NCBI RefSeq assembly: GCF_023078375.1
Contig: NZ_CP095554.1
Span: forward strand, 1,848,501 to 1,912,500
Direction of reading: 5' to 3'
DNA length: 64,000 nucleotides
From: Roseomonas gilardii subsp. gilardii
GTDB lineage: Bacteria; Pseudomonadota; Alphaproteobacteria; Acetobacterales; Acetobacteraceae
Made by a program: the position numbers and the translations under genes. Below the pieces are notes generated by a model that was not told where the DNA came from, did no database searches, and was given only the letters and a program-made list of their open reading frames with translations. This document shows, piece after piece, positions 28,946 to 38,320 of this stretch; the first letter of the stretch is position 1, and every line of letters starts with the position of its first letter.

Positions 28946-29260
28946 CCCCCGGGGGAGAGGCTCTGCCTCTCCCGCCGGACCCCCACACCGCCGGGGACCG
29001 AAGCCGGTCCCCGGACCCCGGTCTTTCGTGGGCTATGGTGGTGGCCCTCAGCCTGACGCCCGATCCCTGGGAACAGGTGGATCGGCGGGGTTCCCGAGAA
29101 AAAGAAAGACACGGTGTCCGCGCTGGTGGCACCGGCAGCCGCCGGAGAGCATGGCTCTCCGGCGCGATCCGGCCGCAGCAGGTGCCAAGGAACGGGAGGT
29201 CCAGGACCCTCAGGGTCCTGGCGGATGGGGGCCGGGGGAAGGCGGCGCCTTCCCCGGGGA
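28946..29260 (+). repeat. Interspersed multi-hairpin element, copy B
   Basis: About 315 bp, closely matching the inverted copy at 34341-34653. It holds five perfect stems in order: 28953-28973 (GGGAGAGGC/GCCTCTCCC), 28991-29014 (CCGGGGACC/GGTCCCCGG), 29142-29162 (CCGGAGAGC/GCTCTCCGG), 29201-29221 (CCAGGACCCT/AGGGTCCTGG) and 29235-29255 (GGGGAAGGC/GCCTTCCCC). A purine-rich tract GAGAAAAAGAAAGAC lies between stems 2 and 3. No ORF is shared by the copies. It fills the 437-bp gap between the FUSC start and the lhgO stop. Confidence 0.85.
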
Positions 29261-29289
29261 CAGGGCAGCGCCGGACCAGTGGGCCGGTA

Positions 29290-30393
29290 TCAGCCCTGCA
29301 AGGTGTCGCGGACGGCTTCGGCGAGGGAGAGGGAGGCGGTGAGGCCCGGGCTTTCGATGCCGTAGAGGTTCACCAGTCCGGGGATGCCATGACGGGCGGG
29401 ACCCTGGATCACGAAATCCTGCCCCGGCGCGCCCTGGGGCACGATCTTGGGACGGATGCCGGAATAGCCGGGTTGCAGCGCACCATCGGGCAAAGCGGGC
29501 CAGTAGCGGCGGATCGCCTCATAGAAGGAATCGCCGCGGCGGGGGTCCACCACGTAGTCGATATGGTCCACCCATTCGACATCGGGGCCGAAGCGCGCCT
29601 GGCCGCCAAGGTCGATGGTCAGGTGGGTGCCGAGACCGCCGGGGACAGGCACGGGGTAGATCAGCCGGGAGAAGGGCGAGCGGCCGGCAAGGGTGAAGTA
29701 GTTGCCTTTGGCGTAGTATTCCCGGGGCACGGTGTCGGGCGGCAGGCCGTCGATGGCGCGGCCCAGGGCGGGCGCTCCCAGGCCGGCGGCATTGACCAGG
29801 CTGCGGCAGAGCAGGGTCATCGGCTCGGCGCCCCCGACCTCCAGCACGATGCCGTCCGGCGTCACCCGCCCGGAAAGCACGGGGCTGTGGAAGGCCAGCA
29901 CCGCCCCGGCATTCTCCGCATCGCCCTGCAGGGCCAGCATATAGGCGTGGCTGTCGATGATGCCGGTGGAGGGCGAGAGCAGGGCGCCGTGGCAGGACAA
30001 AGCGGGCTCCAGCGCCAGGGCCTCGTCGCGGGACAGGAGGCGCATGTCCTCCACCCCGTTGGCGGCGGCACGGGCCTGGATGCCGGCGAGGCGCGCGGCC
30101 TCCTCCTCCGCGGTCGCGACGATCAGCTTGCCGCAGCGGGCATGCGGCACGCCGCGTTCCACGCAATAGGCATAGAGCATCCGCCGCCCGGCCACGCAGT
30201 GCCGCGCCATGAGGCTGTCGGCGGGGTAGTAGATGCCGGCATGGATGACCTCGCTGTTGCGGGAGGAGGTGCCCGTGCCGATCGCCTCGGTGCCCTCCAG
30301 CAGCAGGACCTCCCGGCCGGCCAGGGCCAGGCTCCGGGCGGCGGCGAGGCCCACCACCCCGGCGCCGACCACCACGCAGTCCACTGACTCCAA
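29290..30393 (-). CDS. lhgO: FAD-dependent oxidoreductase, L-2-hydroxyglutarate oxidase-like
   Basis: 367 residues, DAO-family flavoprotein. Rossmann FAD motif [20 protein letters not shown] at residues 4-23, then [15 protein letters not shown], the hallmark of L-2-hydroxyglutarate dehydrogenase/oxidases (LhgO/YgaF). The C-terminal half has [27 protein letters not shown] and [20 protein letters not shown]. The enzyme oxidises L-2-hydroxyglutarate to 2-oxoglutarate. The start is TTG 30393 with a perfect AAGGAGG six to seven bases upstream; no ATG fits. It is divergent from a small gene at 30534. A D-2-hydroxyacid dehydrogenase is encoded at 62433-63896. Confidence 0.85.
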   Translation of the reverse strand: MESVDCVVVGAGVVGLAAARSLALAGREVLLLEGTEAIGTGTSSRNSEVIHAGIYYPADSLMARHCVAGRRMLYAYCVERGVPHARCGKLIVATAEEEAARLAGIQARAAANGVEDMRLLSRDEALALEPALSCHGALLSPSTGIIDSHAYMLALQGDAENAGAVLAFHSPVLSGRVTPDGIVLEVGGAEPMTLLCRSLVNAAGLGAPALGRAIDGLPPDTVPREYYAKGNYFTLAGRSPFSRLIYPVPVPGGLGTHLTIDLGGQARFGPDVEWVDHIDYVVDPRRGDSFYEAIRRYWPALPDGALQPGYSGIRPKIVPQGAPGQDFVIQGPARHGIPGLVNLYGIESPGLTASLSLAEAVRDTLQG

Positions 30394-30533
30394 ATCCCGC
30401 CTCCTTCAGAAATCCCGGAATTTTACGCCGGGGGAACGCTTGTGGTTCTACCCTTGGTTGCGTTATTCATGTGATATATAAGCCTCAATCGGTGTTGCGT
30501 GCAGGCAACAGGCGAGTCGGGCCAGGAAAAGCC

Positions 30534-30815
30534 ATGCTGACCATCGGAAGCATCGAGCGGATGTCGCCACGGCTGTTCAAGGCGGCCTATGCTGGCGTGT
30601 ATCCACAGCGCGAGCCAGCCGTCGATGTGAACGGGCTGGAGTTCTTCTCGGATCACGAGGAGGCACGCCGCTGGATCATCGAGCAGATCGGCAGCGAGCC
30701 CGATCTGTGGGACCTGCATGACCTGGAAGCGGAGGCAGGCGCCGGGCGCCACCACGCATCCGCGCGGGGCGAGGCCCGCGACGCCCCCCATGGGGAGGGA
30801 CGCCCGGCGGGCTGA
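30534..30815 (+). CDS. Small hypothetical protein
   Basis: 93 residues, start ATG 30534 with AGGAAAA just upstream. The first ~70 residues look structured (MLTIGSIERMSPRLFKAAYA, EFFSDHEEARRWIIEQIGSE) and acidic; the tail is Gly/Arg/His-rich. No signal peptide or helix through the membrane. The upstream region 30440-30485 is AT-rich with TATATAAG and could carry its promoter. It converges on addA. No family recognised. Confidence 0.5.
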   Translation: MLTIGSIERMSPRLFKAAYAGVYPQREPAVDVNGLEFFSDHEEARRWIIEQIGSEPDLWDLHDLEAEAGAGRHHASARGEARDAPHGEGRPAG

Positions 30816-30853
30816 TCCGGCGGGTTGTACGGGGCCACGGCTTCCTTGACGCG

Positions 30854-33800
30854 TCATGCCGGGTCCTGGACCGGGGGCGCGGCAAGGGCCAGCGGCAGGT
30901 GGCGGTCCAGCAGCGCCTCCGGCAGCGGCATCACCACGCCGGACCAGGTCCAGACCAGCACGCATTCGATCCGCCGCCCCGGCCAGGCGGCGCGCAGCAC
31001 GGCGCGGTAGGCCGCCATTTGCCGCAGATAGGCGGGGGAGACGGAATCGGCCTGCTCCGGCGGCGGGCGGTTGGTCTTGTAGTCCGCCACCACGATCCGG
31101 TCGCTTCCGATCCACAGCCGGTCCACCTGTCCCGCCACCGTCACGCCGCCGAGGCGGCCGGCGAGCGGCGCTTCCGGCAGGCTGCCGGGGCCGAAGGCAT
31201 CCGCCAGGGCGGGGTGGCGGAGCACCCGCATCACCTCGGCGCAGGTCGCTTCCTGCTCCTCCGGCGAAAGCCCGTGCCCGGGCCGCGCGAGGTGCCGCCG
31301 CGCCACGGCCTCGCGCGCCGCCTCGGGATGGTCCGGCAGGTATTGCAGCAGGGCGTGGATCAGCGTGCCGCGCCGGAAGCGACGGCCGGACGGGTCGCTC
31401 TGCCCATGTGGCGCGGCGGCGGGCGGCTCGGTCTCCTCGCCCGCGAGGCGCGAGGGTGCCACCGGATCCTCCGAAGCCTCGGGCGGGGCGGGGTGGTGCG
31501 CCCAGGCCGGCAGCGCGGCGGGCAGCGACCTGCCGGCGCCGTCCCGGTCCGGGCGGGGCTCCGCGGTCTGGAGGGAGGAAAGCCGGTGGAGCGGGCCGGA
31601 GAAGCCCACCCCGGCCGGCCCGCCGAAGGCCGCGGGATCGAATTCCTCCTCCACCACGCCATCGCAGCGGGCGATGCCCTGGCGGACCAGCGTGTGCCAG
31701 CTCGTCTCCACCGCCTTCTTGGGCTCCAGCCCGCAGAGCAGCAGCCGGTCCTCCGCACGGGTCAGCGCCACGTAGAGCAGGCGGTTCTCCTCCTCGGCAT
31801 CGGCCGCGGCGCGGCGGCGCTCGGCTTCCTGCCAGACGCGGGCCTGGAACTCCTTGCGCGGCGCCCAGAGGGGGAGGGAGAGGGACGCTTCCTCCTCCCA
31901 GCGCAGCGGCGAGTTGCGGCCGCCGCGCCCGACATCGGGGATGATGACCACGGGCGCCTGGAGGCCCTTGGCGCCATGGGCGGTGAGGATGCGCACGGCA
32001 TCGCCCGCATTCTCGGCCTCGCGCTTCACCTCCGCGCCGCCGCGGCGCAGCCAGTGGGTGAAGCCCTGGAGGGAAGGCGGGTGGCGGTTCTCGTAGCGCA
32101 GCGCGGCGTTCAGCAGCTCGTCCAGCGCATCCGCCGCGTCGCCGCCCAGGCGTTCCAGCAGCTTCGCGCGGCCGCCATGCTCGCCCAGCACCTCGCTCAG
32201 CAGAGCATGCGGCGTGACGAGGTCGGCGCGGTCGGCCAGGGTGGCGATCCAGTCGGCGGCGCGGCCCTCCGGCGTCATGGCGCCGCGATGCCGGAGCAGG
32301 CGGTGCCAGAGCGGACCGTCGCGGTCATGGGCGAGGGCGAAGAGCGACTCCTCCTCCAGCCCGATCAGCGGCGATTTCAGCAGCGCGGCCAGTTGCAGGT
32401 CGTCTTCCGGCAGCAGCAGCACGTCGCAGAGCGCCAGCAGGTCCTGCACCGCGATCTGTTCCACCAGCGCGATGCGGTCCACGCCGCCCACCGCCACCCC
32501 GCGCCGCTTGAGCTGGCGCACCAGCAGTTCCGTCAGCCGGGTGCGGCGGCGGACCAGGATCATGATGTCGCCGGGGCGGATGGGGCGGTCGCCGCGCGCC
32601 GGCAGCGTCTCGTGCCGGACCATGTGGTCGATGCGAGCGGCCAGGGTCTCGGCCAGGAGGGCATCGGCATCCTGCGCCACCACCGGCTGGCTGGGCACGA
32701 ACCAGGGTTCCGGGTCCTCGGTGGTGCCGCGCGCCAGCAGGGGCCAGACCTCGACGCTGCCGGCATGGCCGGCGCGGTCGGGGAAGTGGTGCAGCGGATC
32801 GCCATCCGGCCGCACCACGCCGGCCCGCGCGGCGCCGTCGTGGAAGACGGCATCGACGAGTTGCAGCACGGGCGCGCAGGAGCGGAAGCTCACATCCAGC
32901 GCCACCGGCTGGAAGTTGCCGCCGGCCTGCCGCACCTGCTGGGAGAAGCGCGCCTCCCAGGTGGCGAAGCCCTGCGCGTCGGCGCCCTGGAAGCCGTAGA
33001 TCGACTGCTTCTCGTCGCCCACCACGAAGAGGGTGCGCTGCACCTTGGACTCGCGCGCGCCCTCGCCGGCGAAGAACTCCTCGGCCAGCGCCTCGGCGAT
33101 GCCCCACTGCGCCGGGTTGGTGTCCTGCGCCTCGTCCAGCAGGATGTGGTCGAGGCCGCCATCGAGCTTGAACAGCACCCAGGCCGAGCCGGGGTCGCGC
33201 AGCAGGCGTTGCGCGTGGTGGATCAGGTCGTCGAAATCCAGCGCGCCCATGCGGCGCTTGCGCGCGGCATAGTCGGAGAGCACCGGCCCGGCGGCGACCA
33301 GCAGCGCGCTGGTGGCGGCCAGCAGGCGGTGCGCGTTGGCGCGTTCCTGGAAGGATTTCAACCGCGCGGATTCCGCCGCCAGCGCGTCGAAGGGTTCCAG
33401 TGCCTTGCGCAGCTCGCCCTTGCCCGTGTGCAGGCAGTCCCACCATTCCGCCTGCCGCGCCATGCGTTCCCCGGGTGCCAGGGCGAGGAAATCGAGCATC
33501 TTCTGCCCGAGGTCGCGCGCCGTCTTGGTCTTGTGGGCGAGCAGCGCCTTCGCCTGTTCCGCGACCGCCGGCGGGATGTCGCAGATCAGCGCCGCCAGGT
33601 CCTCCTCGCGCTCGCCCTCCGGCAGGCCGAGGCGCTGGACCAGCATCCGCCCCAGCGCCAGCGCGCCGCCGGGTGTCTCGAAGAGCGCGGCCAGCTTCTC
33701 CCGCCGCCCCACCATTTCGCGCAGCGCCTCGGCGATCCGGTCGGCGGTGACGAGGCGGGCCAGGGCGGCCAGGGTTTCCGGTGGCACGCGCCCGCCGGAC

Positions 33801-34306
33801 AGCGCGGCCTCGCGCGCCTCGGCCAGCAGGGTGGCGGAATCCGCGTCCTCCAGCATGGCGAATTGCGGCGGCAGCTCGGCCTCCAGCGGGAAGGAGCGCA
33901 GCAGCGACTGGCAGAAGGCGTGGATCGTGGCGATGCGCATCCCGCCCGGCTGTTCCAGCACGCGGCAGAACAGCTTGCGCGCGGTGGCGAGCTGCGCGGG
34001 CGGCACGGGTTCGCCGGTCAGCGCCTCGATCTCCGTGCGCAGGTCGTCCTCGTCGGTGACGGCCCAGCGGCCCAGGCGCCGGTTGAGGCGGATCGCCATT
34101 TCCGCCGCAGCTGCCTTGGTGAAGGTGAGGCAGAGGATGCGGCCGGGCTCCGTGCCCTCCCGCAGCAGAAGGCGCAGCACACGGTCGGTGAGCACCTTGG
34201 TCTTGCCGGAGCCGGCCGAGGCGCCCACCCAGGCGGACAAACGCGGGTCCGAGGCGAGGCGCTGCGCCTGCTGCGCCCGCTCGCGCGCGGAAAGGGGGAT
34301 GTTCAC
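30854..34306 (-). CDS. addA: Double-strand break repair helicase-nuclease AddA
   Basis: 1150 residues, UvrD-type superfamily 1 helicase with a C-terminal RecB-like nuclease; with AddB it resects double-strand ends for RecA loading. Motifs: Walker A GASAGSGKTKVL (about residues 25-36), motif Ia LTFTKAAAAEMA, motif II ILLDEAQDTNPAQW, motif III VGDEKQSIYGFQGA, motif V/VI LTAHGAKGLQAPVV and VALTRAEDRLLL, and nuclease motif VADYKTNRPPP (about 1070). The start is GTG 34306 (VNIPLSARERAQQAQRL): upstream codons run into the repeat element and are not coding. Copy C of the repeat separates it from addB, where many relatives have overlapping genes. Confidence 0.95.
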   Translation of the reverse strand: MNIPLSARERAQQAQRLASDPRLSAWVGASAGSGKTKVLTDRVLRLLLREGTEPGRILCLTFTKAAAAEMAIRLNRRLGRWAVTDEDDLRTEIEALTGEPVPPAQLATARKLFCRVLEQPGGMRIATIHAFCQSLLRSFPLEAELPPQFAMLEDADSATLLAEAREAALSGGRVPPETLAALARLVTADRIAEALREMVGRREKLAALFETPGGALALGRMLVQRLGLPEGEREEDLAALICDIPPAVAEQAKALLAHKTKTARDLGQKMLDFLALAPGERMARQAEWWDCLHTGKGELRKALEPFDALAAESARLKSFQERANAHRLLAATSALLVAAGPVLSDYAARKRRMGALDFDDLIHHAQRLLRDPGSAWVLFKLDGGLDHILLDEAQDTNPAQWGIAEALAEEFFAGEGARESKVQRTLFVVGDEKQSIYGFQGADAQGFATWEARFSQQVRQAGGNFQPVALDVSFRSCAPVLQLVDAVFHDGAARAGVVRPDGDPLHHFPDRAGHAGSVEVWPLLARGTTEDPEPWFVPSQPVVAQDADALLAETLAARIDHMVRHETLPARGDRPIRPGDIMILVRRRTRLTELLVRQLKRRGVAVGGVDRIALVEQIAVQDLLALCDVLLLPEDDLQLAALLKSPLIGLEEESLFALAHDRDGPLWHRLLRHRGAMTPEGRAADWIATLADRADLVTPHALLSEVLGEHGGRAKLLERLGGDAADALDELLNAALRYENRHPPSLQGFTHWLRRGGAEVKREAENAGDAVRILTAHGAKGLQAPVVIIPDVGRGGRNSPLRWEEEASLSLPLWAPRKEFQARVWQEAERRRAAADAEEENRLLYVALTRAEDRLLLCGLEPKKAVETSWHTLVRQGIARCDGVVEEEFDPAAFGGPAGVGFSGPLHRLSSLQTAEPRPDRDGAGRSLPAALPAWAHHPAPPEASEDPVAPSRLAGEETEPPAAAPHGQSDPSGRRFRRGTLIHALLQYLPDHPEAAREAVARRHLARPGHGLSPEEQEATCAEVMRVLRHPALADAFGPGSLPEAPLAGRLGGVTVAGQVDRLWIGSDRIVVADYKTNRPPPEQADSVSPAYLRQMAAYRAVLRAAWPGRRIECVLVWTWSGVVMPLPEALLDRHLPLALAAPPVQDPA

Positions 34307-34340
34307 GCCGGTCTCGATTCCGGTTCGGGCGTTGCGCTGT

Positions 34341-34653
34341 CCCCGGGGGAAGGCGCCGCCTTCCCCCGGCCCCCATCCGCCAGGACCCTGAGGGTCCTGG
34401 ACCTCCCGTTCCTTGGCACCTGCTGCGGCCGGATCGCGCCGGAGAGCCATGCTCTCCGGCGGCTGCCGGTGCCACCAGCGCGGACACCGTGTCTTTCTTT
34501 TTCTCGGGAACCCCGCCGATCCACCTGCTCCCAGGGATCGAGCCACAGGGTAACGGCAGCCACGGGAGCCCACGAAAGCCCGGGGTCCGGGGACCGGCTT
34601 CGGTCCCCGGCGGTGTGGGGGTCCGGCGGGAGAGGCAGAGCCTCTCCCCCGGG
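34341..34653 (-). repeat. Interspersed multi-hairpin element, copy C (inverted, inside addB-addA)
   Basis: Inverted relative to copies A and B, and nearly identical to copy B over most of its length, including the CCAGGACCCT hairpin, the CCGGAGAGC hairpin, the purine tract and the two outer hairpins. A variable segment (about 34540-34575) differs from copy B. It fills the 378-bp gap between the addB stop and addA start, so in the addBA transcript it is read from the GGGAGAGGC end to the GGGGAAGGC end, the same direction in which copies A and B are written. Confidence 0.85.
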
Positions 34654-34684
34654 AGTGGACAAGGGCGCGACGCGGGCAAGGGGT

Positions 34685-37600
34685 TCATTCCGTGCCGGCT
34701 TCCTCGGCGCCGCCCCATTCGCGCTGGCGGGACAGGTGCTCGTAATCCGTGTTGCGGGGCGCGCGGCCCGGATGCGGGCGCGCCAGGAAGGGGCGGTCGC
34801 CCAGCAGGAATTCCCGCGCCAGCGCGTCCACCTGCCGCCATGCCGCCTCGGCCACTTCCGCCACCGTCACGTCGCCCTTCGGTTTGAAGACGAGTCGCTC
34901 GCCCTCCTCGATGGTACCTGAGAGCTTCCAGTGCTCCAGCGCCGAAACCGGGGCGGGCGCGATGCCGGGGAAGCCGCCCTTGAGCGCCATGGCGGCCTCC
35001 AGCGGCAATTGCGGCGCGCGGCCGTCCTGGATGGCGATCTGGGCCGGGGGGGCGCCGGTCTTGAAGTCGAGGATGGCGAGGCTGCCATCGGCCAGGATAT
35101 CCAGCCGGTCGGCGCGGCCTTCCAGCCGCACGCCGCAGGGCAGCTCGATCTGGCCGGACTGTTCGGGGTGGCGTTCCCGTACCTCCGGGCGCTCCCGCTC
35201 GGTGGCCAGCAGGAACTCGCCGATGCGGCGCAGGCGGGGGCGCCAGAAGGCGGCGAGGCCGGGACGGGGGGCATGCTGGCGGATCGCTTCCTCCACCGCC
35301 TCCTCGAACCATTCCAGGGCCCTGGGGCCATAGGTGCCGGCGCAACGGCGCGTCCAGGCCGCCACCGCGTCATGCACCACCGAGCCGAAGGCGGCGCCAT
35401 CGGCCTCGGCATCCAGCGGATCGAGCGGGCGCAGCCGCAGCACGCGCTTGGCGTACCAGGCATAGGGATCGGCCTTCAGGTCCCAGACATCGGTGACGGT
35501 GAGGCGGCGCGGGCGCAGCAGCATCGGCGGGGCCGGGGCCGGGCGGGGGCAGGGGAGGACGACCTCCGGCATGTCCAGCCGCGCCGCCCAGTCGGTGGCG
35601 GGCGAGGGCTTGATCCGCAGCCCCTTCTGGCCATGCAGGAAGATCTGCAACCGGGTCAGCCAGCGCGCCTGCACCGAGGGGCTGCCGCCGCGCTTGCGGG
35701 CATGGCTCAGCACCACGTCCGGGGCGGCGAGGGCGCTCATCATGAAATCGGCGGCGACGCGGCCGATGCGGGCCTCCGGGGCCGGCAGGCCGAATTCGCG
35801 GCGCATCGGGCGGCTCATCCAGGCGCCGGGATCGGTGGCGATCGGCCAGACGGTCTCCTCCAGCGCGCCCAGCACCACGCGGTCGAAGGATTGCAGCCGC
35901 GCTTCCAGCAGGCCGAGGACCTGCACCCGTGGATGGCTGCCGCCCTGGCGGCCGCGCATGTTGCGCACGCCCGGGGCCAGCGGCCCTTCCAGCAACGCGT
36001 CGAAGAGCGCGGGCCAGGCGGCGGCCGAGACGGGCGGCAGGCATTCCATGGCCGGGCCCAGCGAGGCGAGATGCGCGGCCAGGGGCTCGCCTTCCTCCCC
36101 GGCATAGAGGCGCAGGCCGCCCGGCTCGGTGTCGGTGGCGGCCAGGGCCTCGGCGGCACCGAGCAGCCCTTCCAGCATCGCGGCGGGCGGGCGGGCGATC
36201 TCGGGCAGGTCGGTGAAGCCGCCCCCGGGGCCGCCCAGGGCCCGTTCCAGCGCGTCGAGCAGGGCGGTGACGCGGGCGCGGCGTTCGAGCCGGGCCTGCT
36301 GCCGTGCCTCGCTCTCGGCGGGGGCTTCGGGATCAGGGTCGGCAAAGGCACGTGCCGCGGCGGTGCGGAGCCCGGTCAGGCCGGGGGCGGGGCGGGGGCC
36401 GCGCAGCGCGTGGCGCTCCAGGTCGTGCAGGGCGCGCAGCCAGTCGGCCCGGGCCATGCCGCCGGCGCAGGAGGGGTGCTTCAGGCAGGCGAGCAGGGCG
36501 ACGGGGGAGAATTCCTCCGCCACCATGCGCGCGATCAGGCGCAGGAAGGCGCCGGTCGGGGTCTGGGCGAGGGGCTGGCCGGCGGAATCATCGGCCAGCA
36601 CGCCGTGGCGCGCGAGTTCCACGCAGACGCGGCGGGCGAGGTCGCGGTCCGGCGTCACCAGGGCGGCGCGGCTGCCGGGGGTTTCCAGGGCCTCCCGCAG
36701 CAGCAGGGCGATGGCGGCTGCCTCGCCCGCCTCGTCCGGGGCGGTGAGGAGGGACATGTCCTTCAGCGCCGGGGCCCAGCGTTCCGGCGCCTTCTCCTGC
36801 CAGCAGGCGATGTCGCCGGGCGGGCGCAAGGCGCGGGCGAGCAGGGCGCCGCGCGCCTCCCCGGCCGGATCGGGCGGCAGGTCGTGTGGCCAGGGCCGCA
36901 GGTCGCCCGGCGTAGCGCCCATGGCCTGGAGCAGCCGCACCTGGCCACAGAGCGGGTGGGTGTGGCTGGCGCAGAGCTCGTCCCAGATGGGGGAGGGCCA
37001 GGGCTGGGGCGGCAGCGGCTCGCCGGAGCCGTGCAGGACCACATGCCCGTTGGGGCAGTGCGCCAGGACCTTCAGCAGCTCGGCGGCGGCGGGGATGGTG
37101 CCGCCCAGGCCGATGCCGGCGGCGATCACGAGATCCTCCGGCGGGTTCTGCCTCCACAGCGCGGTCTGGGCGCGGATGGTGGCGACGCGGCGGGTGCCGA
37201 TGTCGGAGAGGCCCTGCTGCGCCAGCCAGGCCTGCCATTCCTGGATCACGCCGTTGAGGAAGACATGGGTGATCTGCCAGTGCCGGGCCAGCCGGTCCGG
37301 CACCAGGGAGGGCAGGCGGGAGGGGTCGCAATCCTCCAGCGCCATCTCGTCCAGCAGGGTCGCCAGTTCCTGCGCCAGCCGCCAGGCCTGGTCGGGATGC
37401 GAGGGGCCGCCGTAGTTCGGCGGCAGGCGCATCACCAGCGCCGTCAGCACGGCGAGCCGGCGCGCCGGGTCCACCGCCGGGGGCTGGTCCATTAGAGCAG
37501 GGAGGGAGAGTTCCTCCGCATCCTCCACCGAAAGCCCGGCCAGGGGGCGCAGGCGCGGCAGCAGCAGAGCCTGCCGGCCGCTCGCCTGCCCGGCGGCGCG

Positions 37601-37774
37601 CAGGAAGCTCTCGCGTAGGCTGCGGGCGGCGCGCCGGGTCGGCAGCAGGATCGTGGCGCGGGCCAGGAGGGTGGGGTCCGGGGCGGCCGGGCCCTTCGCT
37701 CCGGCGAGGCGCACCACCCCCTGGGCCAGGGCATCCAGAAAGGGGAGGTGGGCCGGGATCTCGTGAAGGTTCAT
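34685..37774 (-). CDS. addB: Double-strand break repair protein AddB
   Basis: 1029 residues, the alphaproteobacterial AddB type. The N-terminal helicase-like region carries ILLPTRRAARSLRESFL in place of an active Walker A, consistent with a structural or recognition role. The C-terminal nuclease has LEGRADRLDIL and LAILDFKTGAPP (about residue 900) with an upstream FGSVVHDAVAAW. Partner of AddA in end resection. I use ATG 37774 (MNLHEIPAHLPFLDALA; GGGAA upstream) rather than ATG 37807. It precedes addA on the same strand with repeat copy C between them. Confidence 0.93.
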   Translation of the reverse strand: MNLHEIPAHLPFLDALAQGVVRLAGAKGPAAPDPTLLARATILLPTRRAARSLRESFLRAAGQASGRQALLLPRLRPLAGLSVEDAEELSLPALMDQPPAVDPARRLAVLTALVMRLPPNYGGPSHPDQAWRLAQELATLLDEMALEDCDPSRLPSLVPDRLARHWQITHVFLNGVIQEWQAWLAQQGLSDIGTRRVATIRAQTALWRQNPPEDLVIAAGIGLGGTIPAAAELLKVLAHCPNGHVVLHGSGEPLPPQPWPSPIWDELCASHTHPLCGQVRLLQAMGATPGDLRPWPHDLPPDPAGEARGALLARALRPPGDIACWQEKAPERWAPALKDMSLLTAPDEAGEAAAIALLLREALETPGSRAALVTPDRDLARRVCVELARHGVLADDSAGQPLAQTPTGAFLRLIARMVAEEFSPVALLACLKHPSCAGGMARADWLRALHDLERHALRGPRPAPGLTGLRTAAARAFADPDPEAPAESEARQQARLERRARVTALLDALERALGGPGGGFTDLPEIARPPAAMLEGLLGAAEALAATDTEPGGLRLYAGEEGEPLAAHLASLGPAMECLPPVSAAAWPALFDALLEGPLAPGVRNMRGRQGGSHPRVQVLGLLEARLQSFDRVVLGALEETVWPIATDPGAWMSRPMRREFGLPAPEARIGRVAADFMMSALAAPDVVLSHARKRGGSPSVQARWLTRLQIFLHGQKGLRIKPSPATDWAARLDMPEVVLPCPRPAPAPPMLLRPRRLTVTDVWDLKADPYAWYAKRVLRLRPLDPLDAEADGAAFGSVVHDAVAAWTRRCAGTYGPRALEWFEEAVEEAIRQHAPRPGLAAFWRPRLRRIGEFLLATERERPEVRERHPEQSGQIELPCGVRLEGRADRLDILADGSLAILDFKTGAPPAQIAIQDGRAPQLPLEAAMALKGGFPGIAPAPVSALEHWKLSGTIEEGERLVFKPKGDVTVAEVAEAAWRQVDALAREFLLGDRPFLARPHPGRAPRNTDYEHLSRQREWGGAEEAGTE

Positions 37775-37852
37775 GGATTCCCGACGGTTAGCCGATTTCC
37801 CTCCCATCCCGCCACCGCTGTCTGCCGCGATGGCCCGGTATCACCCCCGCTA

Positions 37853-38098
37853 TCACTCCTGCAGCGTGCGGAAATAGGGCTCCACCGTGCCCTGGAGCTT
37901 GATGGTCATGGGGTTGCCCTTACGGTCGAGCGTGTTGCCCACGGTCAGGCGGACCCAGCCCTCGCTGACGCAGTATTCCTCGACATTGTTCCGGTCCACG
38001 CCCTTGAAGCGCACGCCGACGCCGCGTTCCAGCAGGGCCTTGTCGAAATGCGGGCTTTTCGGGTTGACGGAAAGGCGGTCGGGCGGCGTGTCGGTCAT
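37853..38098 (-). CDS. DUF3297 family protein
   Basis: 81 residues: starts MTDTPPDRLSVNPKSPHFD, then LLERGVGVRFKGVDRNNVEE, WVRLTVGNTLDRKGNPMTIK and ends PYFRTLQE. This matches the short DUF3297 family, widespread in alpha- and gammaproteobacteria and of unknown function; some members appear as stationary-phase or glucose-responsive small proteins. Cytosolic and highly charged. Preceded by GGAGGACCGAAGC. It sits 78 bp upstream of addB on the same strand. Confidence 0.88.
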   Translation of the reverse strand: MTDTPPDRLSVNPKSPHFDKALLERGVGVRFKGVDRNNVEEYCVSEGWVRLTVGNTLDRKGNPMTIKLQGTVEPYFRTLQE

Positions 38099-38320
38099 GC
38101 TTCGGTCCTCCGGAACCAGGAACGGGCGACCTGATAGAACAGGCGTGGCAGCGGAGCCACCCATCCCAGGGGGAAGCACGGCGGTGGGGCGGGAGGTTCC
38201 CAGATCGCGAAAAACAACCAATAGTTGTGTCCGTCCTGGTGGGTCGTATCGGCCCTCCACGCCCCGGAGCCCTGGCCCGGCAGGATGGCCCACCATGAGA
38301 TCCCACTGGAGGTCGCCGCG

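Noticed and set aside
30440-30490. Defined promoter between lhgO and the small gene at 30534
   Set aside because: AT-rich with TATATA, but no -35 with proper spacing could be fixed, so it is only mentioned in the gene entry.
34307-34573. Extension of AddA upstream of GTG 34306
   Set aside because: The extra residues are encoded by the repeat element and bear no AddA similarity.
30899-34921. A 1340-codon open frame on the + strand opposite addA and across the repeat element
   Set aside because: Antisense shadow of a GC-rich gene: Gly/Ala/Arg/His-rich translation with no domain, while the opposite strand has all AddA motifs.
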